Positions 53,146 to 59,671 of a stretch of DNA of 64,000 nt are shown here, piece by piece (the stretch's first letter is position 1; each line of letters begins with the position of its first letter). The DNA comes from CATQHW01 sp965215345 (GTDB lineage: Bacteria; Spirochaetota; Spirochaetia; SZUA-6; Bin103): assembly GCA_965215345.1 (NCBI GenBank), contig CBDCDL010000002.1, forward strand, positions 2,914,001 through 2,978,000, written 5' to 3'. The notes under the pieces are model-generated. The model had not been told where the DNA came from. It was given only the letters and a program-made list of their open reading frames with translations, and did not search any database. The position numbers and the translations under genes are program-made.

Positions 53146-54507
53146 ATGCGCACCAGCCTGAGTTCCCGCCTGATCGACGTGTTGCGCAACGTCACCACGC
53201 GCAAGCAACTCACGGAACGCAACATTCGCGACGCCGTCAACGAGATCAGGAACGCCCTGCTCGAAGCCGATGTGAATGTGCGCGTGGTCCGTCGCTTCGT
53301 CAACCGGACGGTTGAAGAGGCGATCGGCGATCAGCGCGTGTCGGGCGTATCGGCCGCCGACCAGTTCACGCGTACGGTGCACCAGCGTCTCACCGACATG
53401 CTCGGCGGCGGCGACACCGGGCTCGAACTGCGCGACCTGAAGCCGCCCGCGAAGATTCTCATGGTGGGTCTGCAGGGTTCCGGGAAGACCACCACCGCCG
53501 CCAAGCTGGCCCGGCGCCTGGCCGCCGACGGACGCCGGCCGCTGCTGATCGCCGCCGATCGCGCGCGGCCGGCGGCGGTCGAGCAGTTGGAGCTCCTGGG
53601 GCGCACGATCGGCGTCGAGGTCTTCACGGCCGCCGGCCTTCGCGGGGCCGATGGCGCCGCCCGGGTGACCCGTGCGGGGCTCCGGCACGCGCAACAGGGC
53701 GGGCACGACACGGTGATCGTGGATACGTCGGGCCGCAGCCAGGCAGACGAAGACCTGATGCGGGAACTCGAGCAGGTGCGGTCGGTGCTGGGGCCCGACC
53801 GCACCCTGCTGGTCGCCGACGCCATGACCGGGCAGGCTGCGGCTACGGTCGCCGGCGGCTTCGAGGAACGCATCGGCATCACCGGCGTCATCCTGTCCAA
53901 GACCGACTCGGATGCGCGGGGCGGAGCGGCCCTGTCGATGAAGGGCGTCACCGGCAAGCCGGTGTGCTTCATCGGCACGGGGGAGAGGCTGGAGGATCTG
54001 GAGCCGTTTCACGCGGAACGGTTCGCGGGGCAGATCCTGGGGATGGGTGACGTCGTCAGCCTGGTGGAGAAGGCCGAGCAGGTGATCGATCAGCAGCAGG
54101 CGGAACGGACGCTGCGGCGCGTGCGTTCGAACACGCTGACGCTGGCCGACTACCTGGAGCAGATCCGCGGCTTGCGCAAGATGGGGAACCTGGATGCGCT
54201 GATCGACAAGATCCCCGGCGCGCGCGCGGCGATGCCGGAGGGCGCGATCGACGAGCAGGTGCTGCGCACGGAAGAGGCCATGATATTGTCGATGACCCCG
54301 GCCGAGCGCGATAATCACCGCATCCTGGGTCCGTCACGGCGGCGCAGGGTGGCGCGCGGAAGCGGCACGACCGTGCTGGCGGTCAGCCGCTTCCTGAAGA
54401 AATTCGACAAGACGTCAGCGGCCATGCGAAAGATGGCGCGCGGCGGCGCCGGTGGCCGGGCGAAGCCCGCCCGTGCGACCCGCGGCGGCAGGCGCTTCCG
54501 CCGCTGA
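53146..54507 (+). CDS. ffh: Signal recognition particle protein Ffh
   Basis: 453 aa. N domain RLIDVLRNVTTRKQLTERNI with the ALLEADVNVRVV motif. The GTPase domain has G1 GLQGSGKTTTAAKLARRLA, G3 DTSGRSQADEDLM and G4/G5 SKTDSDARGGAALS, each slightly off consensus. The M domain contains MTPAERDNHRILGPSRRRR and ARGSGTTVLAVSRFLKKF, and the end is basic. It binds 4.5S RNA and signal sequences and targets membrane proteins to FtsY and SecYEG. First gene of the operon with rpsP, khpA, rimM, trmD and rplS. Confidence 0.95.
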   Translation: MRTSLSSRLIDVLRNVTTRKQLTERNIRDAVNEIRNALLEADVNVRVVRRFVNRTVEEAIGDQRVSGVSAADQFTRTVHQRLTDMLGGGDTGLELRDLKPPAKILMVGLQGSGKTTTAAKLARRLAADGRRPLLIAADRARPAAVEQLELLGRTIGVEVFTAAGLRGADGAARVTRAGLRHAQQGGHDTVIVDTSGRSQADEDLMRELEQVRSVLGPDRTLLVADAMTGQAAATVAGGFEERIGITGVILSKTDSDARGGAALSMKGVTGKPVCFIGTGERLEDLEPFHAERFAGQILGMGDVVSLVEKAEQVIDQQQAERTLRRVRSNTLTLADYLEQIRGLRKMGNLDALIDKIPGARAAMPEGAIDEQVLRTEEAMILSMTPAERDNHRILGPSRRRRVARGSGTTVLAVSRFLKKFDKTSAAMRKMARGGAGGRAKPARATRGGRRFRR

Positions 54508-54532
54508 CGCGGACACCACACAGGAGCGACAG

Positions 54533-54859
54533 ATGAGCGTAGCGATCCGGCTCAAGCGACACGGTACGAGAAACCGTCCGTTCTACCGAATCGTCGTGAT
54601 GGACTCGCGGCGGCCGCGAGACGGCAGGGTGATCGAGGAGGTCGGTCGCTATCAGCCGACCGAGCCCGAAGGCACGCAGGCCAGCCTCGACGAGGCGCGT
54701 GTGCGGGAGTGGATGGGCAAGGGCGCCCGGCCATCGGCGACCGTTCGACGCATTCTCAACCGGCAGGCCGGCGCACAGTCCGCTGGCGAGGAGTCCGCTG
54801 GCGAGGAGTCCGCTGGCGAGGAGATCGGAGACGGATCGGTCCCGGCATCCGAAGAGTGA
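54533..54859 (+). CDS. rpsP: 30S ribosomal protein S16
   Basis: 108 aa; ATG 54533 is preceded by AGGAG at 7-8 bases. SVAIRLKRHGTRNRPFYRIV and VMDSRRPRDGRVIEEVGRYQ are diagnostic of bS16. The C-terminus is extended by an acidic tail containing SAGEE three times, encoded by a 15-bp tandem repeat; bS16 usually ends before this, near ILNRQAG. It follows ffh by 25 bp. Confidence 0.96.
   Translation: MSVAIRLKRHGTRNRPFYRIVVMDSRRPRDGRVIEEVGRYQPTEPEGTQASLDEARVREWMGKGARPSATVRRILNRQAGAQSAGEESAGEESAGEEIGDGSVPASEE
54779..54823. repeat. 15-bp tandem repeat, three perfect units, in the rpsP 3' end
   Basis: TCCGCTGGCGAGGAG at 54779-54793, 54794-54808 and 54809-54823. In frame it adds three S-A-G-E-E units to S16, so changes in unit number would keep the frame. 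Confidence 0.92.
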
Positions 54860-54906
54860 CATGCCGCACGTGTGACGGGCCGCGGAGCGAACGGTGGAGG
54901 TGAACG

Positions 54907-55140
54907 ATGGAAAAGGAGTTGGTCGAGTTCGTCGCTCGCGCCCTGGTAGACGAGCCTGACGGCGTCGAGGTCACCGTGGTCGAAGGCGAGAAATCGACCA
55001 TTGTGGAGTTGAAGGTGGCAGACGGCGACTTGGGCAAGGTCATCGGCAAGCAGGGCCGGATCGCCAAGGCGATCCGTACCATTCTCAGCGCCGCCGGCAC
55101 CAAGACCGGCAAGCGGGTCGTGCTCGAGATCATCGACTGA
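54907..55140 (+). CDS. khpA: KH-domain RNA-binding protein KhpA
   Basis: 77 aa with GGAGG 8 bases before ATG 54907. The KH motif is plain: DGDLGKVIGKQGRIAKAIRT, with G-x-x-G as G-K-Q-G. KhpA works with KhpB in RNA chaperoning and cell-envelope control in other bacteria. It is found between rpsP and rimM in many phyla, as here. Confidence 0.95.
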   Translation: MEKELVEFVARALVDEPDGVEVTVVEGEKSTIVELKVADGDLGKVIGKQGRIAKAIRTILSAAGTKTGKRVVLEIID

Positions 55141-55144
55141 AGCC

Positions 55145-55735
55145 ATGGACGGGCAGGCCGCTTGCGGCGGTGCGGCCGCTCGGAGCGGTGCGGCCGCTCG
55201 GAACGGTGCGGCCGCTCGGAGCGCGCGGCAGGACGGACGGATAGCGGTGGGCCGCATCCGGCGGGCGCACGGCGTGCAGGGATTCGTCCGTTTCGAGAGC
55301 CTCTCGGGCGAGATCGATCATTTCCCGGCGATGCACGAGGTGGAGCTGCGAGGCCGTGGACAGCCGCCGCGGCGCTACGATGTGGAGTCGTTCCGTTTGT
55401 CCGCGCCGACGCTGCTGATGAAACTGGAAGGCGTGGACGACCGGGATGCGGCGGCGAAGATCGCCGGGCGGGAAATCTGGGTGGAGCGCCGCCGCGCGGC
55501 GCCGCTGGGTCCCGATGAGTTCTACCTGGCCGATCTGACCGGATGTGAGGTCCGCCAGGACGGCCGGCCGATCGGCACGGTGCGATCGGTGCTGGAGGCG
55601 GGAGCCGGCGATATGCTGGAGGCGGTCCGTGACGACGGCCGCACCGTGCTGGTTCCGTTTCGGCGACAGTACGTGCGATCGGCCGACACCGACGCCGGCG
55701 TCATCGAGCTCGCCAGCGACGCGGTCATCGAGTGA
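55145..55735 (+). CDS. rimM: 16S rRNA processing protein RimM
   Basis: 196 aa from ATG 55145. After an unusual N-terminal extension of about 30 residues with three A-A-A-R-[SN]-[GA] units, the conserved core starts: IAVGRIRRAHGVQGFVRFES. The PRC-barrel half has LGPDEFYLADLTGCEV, GTVRSVLEAGAGDMLEAV and VLVPFRRQYVRS. RimM binds S19 and helps assemble the 30S head. The frame ends in GTGA, overlapping trmD. Confidence 0.95.
   Translation: MDGQAACGGAAARSGAAARNGAAARSARQDGRIAVGRIRRAHGVQGFVRFESLSGEIDHFPAMHEVELRGRGQPPRRYDVESFRLSAPTLLMKLEGVDDRDAAAKIAGREIWVERRRAAPLGPDEFYLADLTGCEVRQDGRPIGTVRSVLEAGAGDMLEAVRDDGRTVLVPFRRQYVRSADTDAGVIELASDAVIE
55169..55222. repeat. 18-bp tandem repeat, three units, in the rimM 5' end
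   Basis: Units of GGTGCGGCCGCTCGGAGC start at 55169, 55187 and 55205; the second has one and the third a few changed bases. In frame they encode the A-A-A-R-S-G-like N-terminal extension of RimM. Confidence 0.88.
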
Positions 55736-56430
55736 CGTTCACGGTCCTGACGCTCTTTCCGGAGCTGTTGACCCCGTTTGTGGCGACATCCATCGTCGGC
55801 CGCGCCGTCGAGCGCGGCCTGATCGACATCCAGACCGTCGACATCCGCGACTACGCCCACGACGCGCACCATACCTGCGACGACAGTCCTTACGGTGGAG
55901 GCGCGGGGATGGTGTTGAAGCCGGAGCCGGTCAGCCGCGCGATCGAATCGGTGGTGAGCCGGCGCACGGTGAGGCCACGTGCCATCCACCTCACTGCCGC
56001 AGGCTTGCCGTTTGATCGCGATCTGGCGCGCCGGTGGGCGGCGGAGGGGCGGGAGCTGCTGCTCCTGGCCGGCCGCTACGAGGGGATCGACCAGCGCGTG
56101 GTCGATCTGTTCGTGGAGGATGAGGTGTCGATCGGAGACTACGTGCTGATCGGCGGCGAGGTGGCGGCGATGGCGGTCATCGAGGCGGTGGCGCGGCTGG
56201 TCCCCGGGGTGATCCAGGCGGAATCGCTCGCGGAAGAAAGCTTCGAGGGCGACGTTCTCGAATATCCTCAGTACACTAGACCTGCGGTGTTCCGCGGCGT
56301 GCCGGTCCCGCCGGTGCTGCTGTCCGGAGACCACGCACGGATCAGGGAGTGGCGCCGCCGGCAGGCGGCCCAGCGTACGGCCCGCCTGCGTCCGGACCTG
56401 CTACGAAGGAGCGAACGATGGAGCAACTGA
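55732..56430 (+). CDS. trmD: tRNA (guanine37-N1)-methyltransferase
   Basis: 232 aa from GTG 55732, overlapping the rimM stop by 4 bases. Trefoil-knot SPOUT signatures are FTVLTLFPELLTPFVATSIV, DDSPYGGGAGMVLKPEPVSR, LLLLAGRYEGIDQRVVDLFV and EVSIGDYVLIGGEVAAMAVI. It methylates G37 next to the anticodon with S-adenosylmethionine and prevents frameshifting. Its last 13 bp overlap rplS. Confidence 0.96.
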   Translation: MTFTVLTLFPELLTPFVATSIVGRAVERGLIDIQTVDIRDYAHDAHHTCDDSPYGGGAGMVLKPEPVSRAIESVVSRRTVRPRAIHLTAAGLPFDRDLARRWAAEGRELLLLAGRYEGIDQRVVDLFVEDEVSIGDYVLIGGEVAAMAVIEAVARLVPGVIQAESLAEESFEGDVLEYPQYTRPAVFRGVPVPPVLLSGDHARIREWRRRQAAQRTARLRPDLLRRSERWSN

Positions 56431-56774
56431 TACGGGATGTCGGTACCGAACAGACGCGGTCTCATGCAACGGATTTCGGAGTCGGCGACTCGGTACGGAT
56501 CCACTTCAAGATCATCGAGGGCAGGACCGAACGGACCCAGGTGTTCGAAGGCACCTGCATCGCTCGCAAGGGCTCGGGCGTCAGCTCGACGTTCACCGTC
56601 CGCAAGATCTCCTACGGCGTCGGCGTGGAGCGGGTGTTCCCGCTGCATTCGCCCAAGATCGCCAAGATCGAGGTGTCGCGCCGGGGCCGCGTGCGCCGCG
56701 CGAAGCTCTTCTACCTGCGTGATCGGGTGGGCAAGGCCGCGAAAGTGCCGGAGCGCCGGATCCGCAAGCGATAG
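56418..56774 (+). CDS. rplS: 50S ribosomal protein L19
   Basis: 118 aa; ATG 56418 preceded by AAGGAG. GDSVRIHFKIIEGRTERTQV, FEGTCIARKGSGVSSTFTVR and GVGVERVFPLHSPKIAKIEV are the classic bL19 blocks. It bridges the subunits near the 30S-50S interface. Last gene of the ffh operon before two hairpins. Confidence 0.96.
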   Translation: MEQLIRDVGTEQTRSHATDFGVGDSVRIHFKIIEGRTERTQVFEGTCIARKGSGVSSTFTVRKISYGVGVERVFPLHSPKIAKIEVSRRGRVRRAKLFYLRDRVGKAAKVPERRIRKR

Positions 56775-56893
56775 GAGCCCTCGGCCGCGGCGCGTCAGCG
56801 TCGGATCCGACGGGACCGGATACCGGCACGGTGGGGAGGCCGGGATCGGAGCCAAGGACGGCGGTCTCGGGACGCTCAGGCCCCGCGCCGCCG

Positions 56894-56941
56894 GACCCTT
56901 CGGGGTCGACTTGAAGCGGTAGCGCGAACGCCGCGCTTCAA
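56894..56941 (+). terminator. Two consecutive hairpins between rplS and yraN
   Basis: GACCC-TTCG-GGGTC (56894-56907) is a stable UUCG-tetraloop hairpin. It is followed by TTGAAGCG (56911-56918) pairing with CGCTTCAA (56934-56941), with an inner GCG-CGAA-CGC. No T-run follows. They could end the ffh-rplS transcript or act as a processing site. Confidence 0.5.
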
Positions 56942-57044
56942 TGTTGACGATACTGGACGATACTGTATGCAGACATCGGTAGTGCCGATGGACGGCGCGG
57001 CCCGGGGGGCGTCCGAGCCGCGCCGGTCTCATCGAAAGGATCGG

Positions 57045-57410
57045 GTGAGCAGTGTCCAGAAGGGTAGAATCGGTGAACGTCAGGCCGCCGCATACCTCCG
57101 GGAGCGCGGCTACCGCATCGTCGAGCGCAACGTTCGCATGCGGGTGGGGGAGATCGATCTGGTCGCATGCCGCGGCGACAGCGTCGTGTTCGTCGAGGTC
57201 AAGGCTTGGAGCAGCTTTGGCGCCGCCGATCTGGCGGCCGTGGTGAACGACCGCAAACGGCTGCGGATCGTCCGCACGGCGGCGGCGTTTCTGGCGCGGA
57301 CCCCGAGCTTGCAGCGGTTCCGGCCGCGATTCGACGTTCTGCTCTTGCGCTCCGGACAGCCGCCGCTGCATCTCGAGTCGGCATTCGGCGCCGACGGGGA
57401 ACCCCTGTGA
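57045..57410 (+). CDS. yraN: UPF0102 (YraN) endonuclease-like protein
   Basis: 121 aa from GTG 57045, chosen because AAAGGA stands 5-6 bases upstream; ATG 56967 would add 26 residues without homology or ribosome-binding site. Family core: GRIGERQAAAYLRERGYRIV, ERNVRMRVGEIDLVACRGDS and VVFVEVKAWSSFG, a PD-(D/E)xK Holliday-junction-resolvase-like fold. Its role is still unclear, though it is widely linked to trmD-rplS-rnhB neighbourhoods. The stop overlaps the next GTG (GTGA). Confidence 0.9.
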   Translation: MSSVQKGRIGERQAAAYLRERGYRIVERNVRMRVGEIDLVACRGDSVVFVEVKAWSSFGAADLAAVVNDRKRLRIVRTAAAFLARTPSLQRFRPRFDVLLLRSGQPPLHLESAFGADGEPL

Positions 57411-57703
57411 CGCCGTCCGGCCGCAGGCGCCGCCGCGCGCTGCGCCGCGTGGTCAGGGCATTCCCGATCGTGTGGTACCGCTCGCCCCCGCGGCGTCGCC
57501 AGCCAAGATTCGGGCTGGACAGGAACGGGCTCCGGTACGTGCCCGCCGGACTGCAACCGTTGGCCCATCGCGGCGCGTCCCGGACGTTGGCCCGGCGCGT
57601 CGAGTTACGCAGCAAGATCAGGGACCGAAGGTACCTGGAGCGGGCCATCCGCTATCTGGCGCAGCTCCTGACCGAAGACGCGCCGCGCAAGACTCGCCGG
57701 TGA
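57407..57703 (+). CDS. Small basic hypothetical protein
   Basis: 98 aa from GTG 57407, in GTGA overlap with yraN and again with the next gene. Rich in Arg (TPSGRRRRRALRRVVRAFPI, LDRNGLRYVPAGLQPLAHRG, YLERAIRYLAQLLTEDAPRK). The coupling to both neighbours supports it as a real gene. No family recognised; a nucleic-acid-binding role is possible from its charge. Confidence 0.65.
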   Translation: MTPSGRRRRRALRRVVRAFPIVWYRSPPRRRQPRFGLDRNGLRYVPAGLQPLAHRGASRTLARRVELRSKIRDRRYLERAIRYLAQLLTEDAPRKTRR

Positions 57704-58002
57704 ATCCGCATCCACCGCGTTGTCCGCTCTGTTCGGAGTCGGTGGACGATCTGGTGCATGCGCTGGTGCATCCCGAAACCGAGGACCCGACTCACTTCGA
57801 GTGCGTGCTGCGCGCGATCCGTGAGGGCGAACAGCTCGAGCCCGGCGAGCAGATCTGCTACGTCGGCGGCGGCGTGTTCGCCATCGTGCGGGCCGGACGC
57901 GGGCGGCGCAGCGCCAGGATCCGCAAGCGCATTCCGTACGAGTCGGAAAGCGCGCCTCCGCAGTGGCGGAGCGATCAGGTGCGCCGCATACCGAGTCCCT
58001 GA
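57700..58002 (+). CDS. Small hypothetical protein with N-terminal C-x2-C
   Basis: 100 aa from GTG 57700 (GTGA overlap with the upstream gene). It starts NPHPPRCPLCSESVDDLVHA, with a C-x2-C pair, a His and a third Cys in HFECVLRAIREG, which could bind zinc. GEQICYVGGGVFAIVRAGRG follows and the end is basic. Not recognised as a named family. It ends 11 bases before a strong hairpin, so it is the last gene of this unit. Confidence 0.65.
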   Translation: MNPHPPRCPLCSESVDDLVHALVHPETEDPTHFECVLRAIREGEQLEPGEQICYVGGGVFAIVRAGRGRRSARIRKRIPYESESAPPQWRSDQVRRIPSP

Positions 58003-58012
58003 GCGAGCCAAG

Positions 58013-58032
58013 CCCTCGCCTTCAGGCGAGGG
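58013..58032 (+). terminator. Strong hairpin before the rpmF promoter
   Basis: CCCTCGCC (58013-58020), loop TTCA, GGCGAGGG (58025-58032): a perfect 8-bp stem with a tetraloop, 11 bases after the stop at 58002 and 50 bases before the next promoter. There is no T-run. Confidence 0.6.
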
Positions 58033-58081
58033 TCGATCACCCGGCTCCCGGCAGGAGGACAGAGGAGGACGGAGCGCGGCG

Positions 58082-58111
58082 TTGACAACCATGCCGCGTT
58101 AGCAATAGCTT
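58082..58111 (+). promoter_or_regulatory. Sigma-70-like promoter of rpmF-acpP-rnc
   Basis: TTGACA (58082-58087), 18-base spacer, TAGCTT (58106-58111) keeping T1, A2 and T6. The predicted leader before ATG 58129 is only about 11 bases, similar to ffh. Confidence 0.5.
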
Positions 58112-58128
58112 CCCGGCACAGGACTGAG

Positions 58129-58317
58129 ATGGCTGTACCCGCACGCAAGACCTCCAAGGCCCGCAGCCGGCGTCGACGCGCCGTCAACATGCGGATCAAG
58201 GCACCGTCTATCGTCGAGTGCGGCACATGCGGCAATCGGGTTCTGCTGCACCGGGTGTGCTCCAAGTGCGGGCACTATCGCGGAAAGCCGGTGCTGGAAA
58301 CGGCGGAAATCGCCTGA
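58129..58317 (+). CDS. rpmF: 50S ribosomal protein L32
   Basis: 62 aa. MAVPARKTSKARSRRRRAVN is the standard opening, followed by a four-Cys zinc ribbon (ECGTCGNRVLLHRVCSKCGH) and the YRGKPVLET end. The zinc-binding (C+) form implies no zinc-limitation paralogue is needed here. First gene of rpmF-acpP-rnc, a common bacterial order. Confidence 0.96.
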   Translation: MAVPARKTSKARSRRRRAVNMRIKAPSIVECGTCGNRVLLHRVCSKCGHYRGKPVLETAEIA

Positions 58318-58328
58318 CCCAACCCTTC

Positions 58329-58471
58329 CCTGGAGGCGATGCGAACATGGACGCTGAACTCTTCGACAAGATGAAAAAACTCGACAAGATGAAAAAAACT
58401 GATCGCGGATCGACCCCTCCTGGAGGCGATGCGAACATGGACGCTGAACTCTTCGACAAGATGAAAAAACT
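58329..58471. repeat. Partial duplication of the acpP 5' end
   Basis: A stretch of about 52 bp holding the ribosome-binding site and first 11 codons of acpP occurs at 58329-58381 and again at 58419-58471. Between them GACAAGATGAAAAAAACT (58383-58400, with one extra A) and GATCGCGGATCG repeat again the codons that follow in the true gene. The two ATG codons (58347 and 58437) are 90 bases apart and in frame. Confidence 0.92.
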
Positions 58472-58676
58472 GATCGCGGATCGGCTGGAGATCGAGGAGG
58501 GCAAGATCACGCTCGAATCCTCGTTTCGGCAGGATCTCGGTGCCGACAGTCTGGACACGTACGAGCTCGTCTACGCGATAGAGGAAGAGCTCGGCATCAC
58601 CATCCCCGACGAGAAGGCGAACGAGTTCGAGACCGTGAAGGACGCGCTGGCGTACATCGAGTCGCAGATCAAGTAG
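58437..58676 (+). CDS. acpP: Acyl carrier protein
   Basis: 79 aa from ATG 58437 (MDAELFDKMKKLIADRLEIE), the normal ACP length. The phosphopantetheine site is LGADSLDTYELVYAIEEELG with Ser in D-S-L. GGAGG stands about 10 bases upstream. Because of the 5' duplication an identical ribosome-binding site and ATG lie at 58347, in frame, and would give a 109-residue form with the extra segment MDAELFDKMKKLDKMKKTDR and more before the normal start. Both products are possible. ACP carries fatty acid intermediates. Confidence 0.95.
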   Translation: MDAELFDKMKKLIADRLEIEEGKITLESSFRQDLGADSLDTYELVYAIEEELGITIPDEKANEFETVKDALAYIESQIK

Positions 58677-58768
58677 CTTCTCGCGGCCGCGGAGCGCCCC
58701 TCGGTGGATGCGGTGCGCGCCCCGCTACCGACACACCCCGCCATCGGATTGATGGCAGCCTCGGGCTG

Positions 58769-59671
58769 ATGGGCCGCAAGCTCGTGCCGGCACTCGGAGG
58801 CGCCTTCGAGGTCCTGCGTGGTGAGTGGCGCGTTGCGCGCCTTGGTCCCCGCCCCCATGGCCTTCGGTCGGGGAGCGCCGGAACGGACGCCGATCTCCGA
58901 TCGGTGTCTCCCGCCCGGCGGTTCGAGTTGCGTTCCCTGCAGCGCGGCATCGGCGTCCGTTTCCGCGACGAGCGCCTGTTGAACCTTGCGCTCTGCCACC
59001 GTTCCCATGCCGCCGAAGCGCGCGTGCCCAGCAACGAGAGGCTGGAGTTCCTGGGCGACGCCGTGCTGGGCCTGGTGGTCAGCCGGTGGCTGTACCGGCG
59101 GCTGGACGGGAAACCCGAAGGGGACTTGGCACGTGTGAAGTCGGTCGTCGTGAGCGAGGAGAGCTTGGCGCAGGTCGCCAGGCAGCTCTCCCTGGACCGC
59201 TACCTGCTTCTGGGCCGTGGAGAGGAGCGGTCCGGCGGACGCGGCAAGAGCGCCCTGCTGGCGGACGCGCTGGAAGCGCTGATCGGCGCCTGCTTCCTGG
59301 ACTCCGGGCTGCATGCCGCCGAGCGGTTTGTCGAGCGGGTCTTCGCCGAAGAGATCAGGAACGTGATCGCCGGCCGCCACCGCCAGGACTACAAGACGCT
59401 GCTCCAGGAGCTCTCCCAGAAGCGCTTTCGCGCCTTTCCCAAATACCGGGTCACCGAGCGGCGGGGGCCCGACCACGACCAGGTGTTCTCGATGAACGTG
59501 GTCGTCGCGGGGCGGCCGTATGGACCGGCGGAGGGCAAGAGCAAGAAGCAGGCCGAACAGCGGGTCGCCCGTATCGCCTACGCTCAGCTCGTCGCGGCGG
59601 AGGCTTCTTCCGACGAGTCGGGCACGGGGGGAGACGAGTCGGGCACGGGGGGATCTGCCGCCTCGTCCTGA
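58769..59671 (+). CDS. rnc: Ribonuclease III
   Basis: 300 aa from ATG 58769; the first about 50 residues precede the conserved part (LQRGIGVRFRDERLLNLALC) and the true start may be later. RNase III signature NERLEFLGDAVLGLVV, second acidic site ALLADALEALIGACFLDSG, then a C-terminal double-stranded RNA-binding domain (DYKTLLQELSQKRFRAFPKY, GKSKKQAEQRVARIAYAQL). The last residues are two D-E-S-G-T-G-G units from a 21-bp repeat. It processes rRNA and structured mRNAs. The final 88 bp overlap the convergent cca gene. Confidence 0.95.
   Translation: MGRKLVPALGGAFEVLRGEWRVARLGPRPHGLRSGSAGTDADLRSVSPARRFELRSLQRGIGVRFRDERLLNLALCHRSHAAEARVPSNERLEFLGDAVLGLVVSRWLYRRLDGKPEGDLARVKSVVVSEESLAQVARQLSLDRYLLLGRGEERSGGRGKSALLADALEALIGACFLDSGLHAAERFVERVFAEEIRNVIAGRHRQDYKTLLQELSQKRFRAFPKYRVTERRGPDHDQVFSMNVVVAGRPYGPAEGKSKKQAEQRVARIAYAQLVAAEASSDESGTGGDESGTGGSAASS

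Noticed and set aside
55169..55222. Repeat array considered as CRISPR
   Set aside because: Units are directly adjacent without spacers and lie in the rimM frame; no cas genes are present in the window.
56775..56966. Small SRP (4.5S) RNA between rplS and yraN
   Set aside because: The conserved GGAAG/AGCAGCC tetraloop region of SRP RNA is absent; the hairpins fit terminators better.
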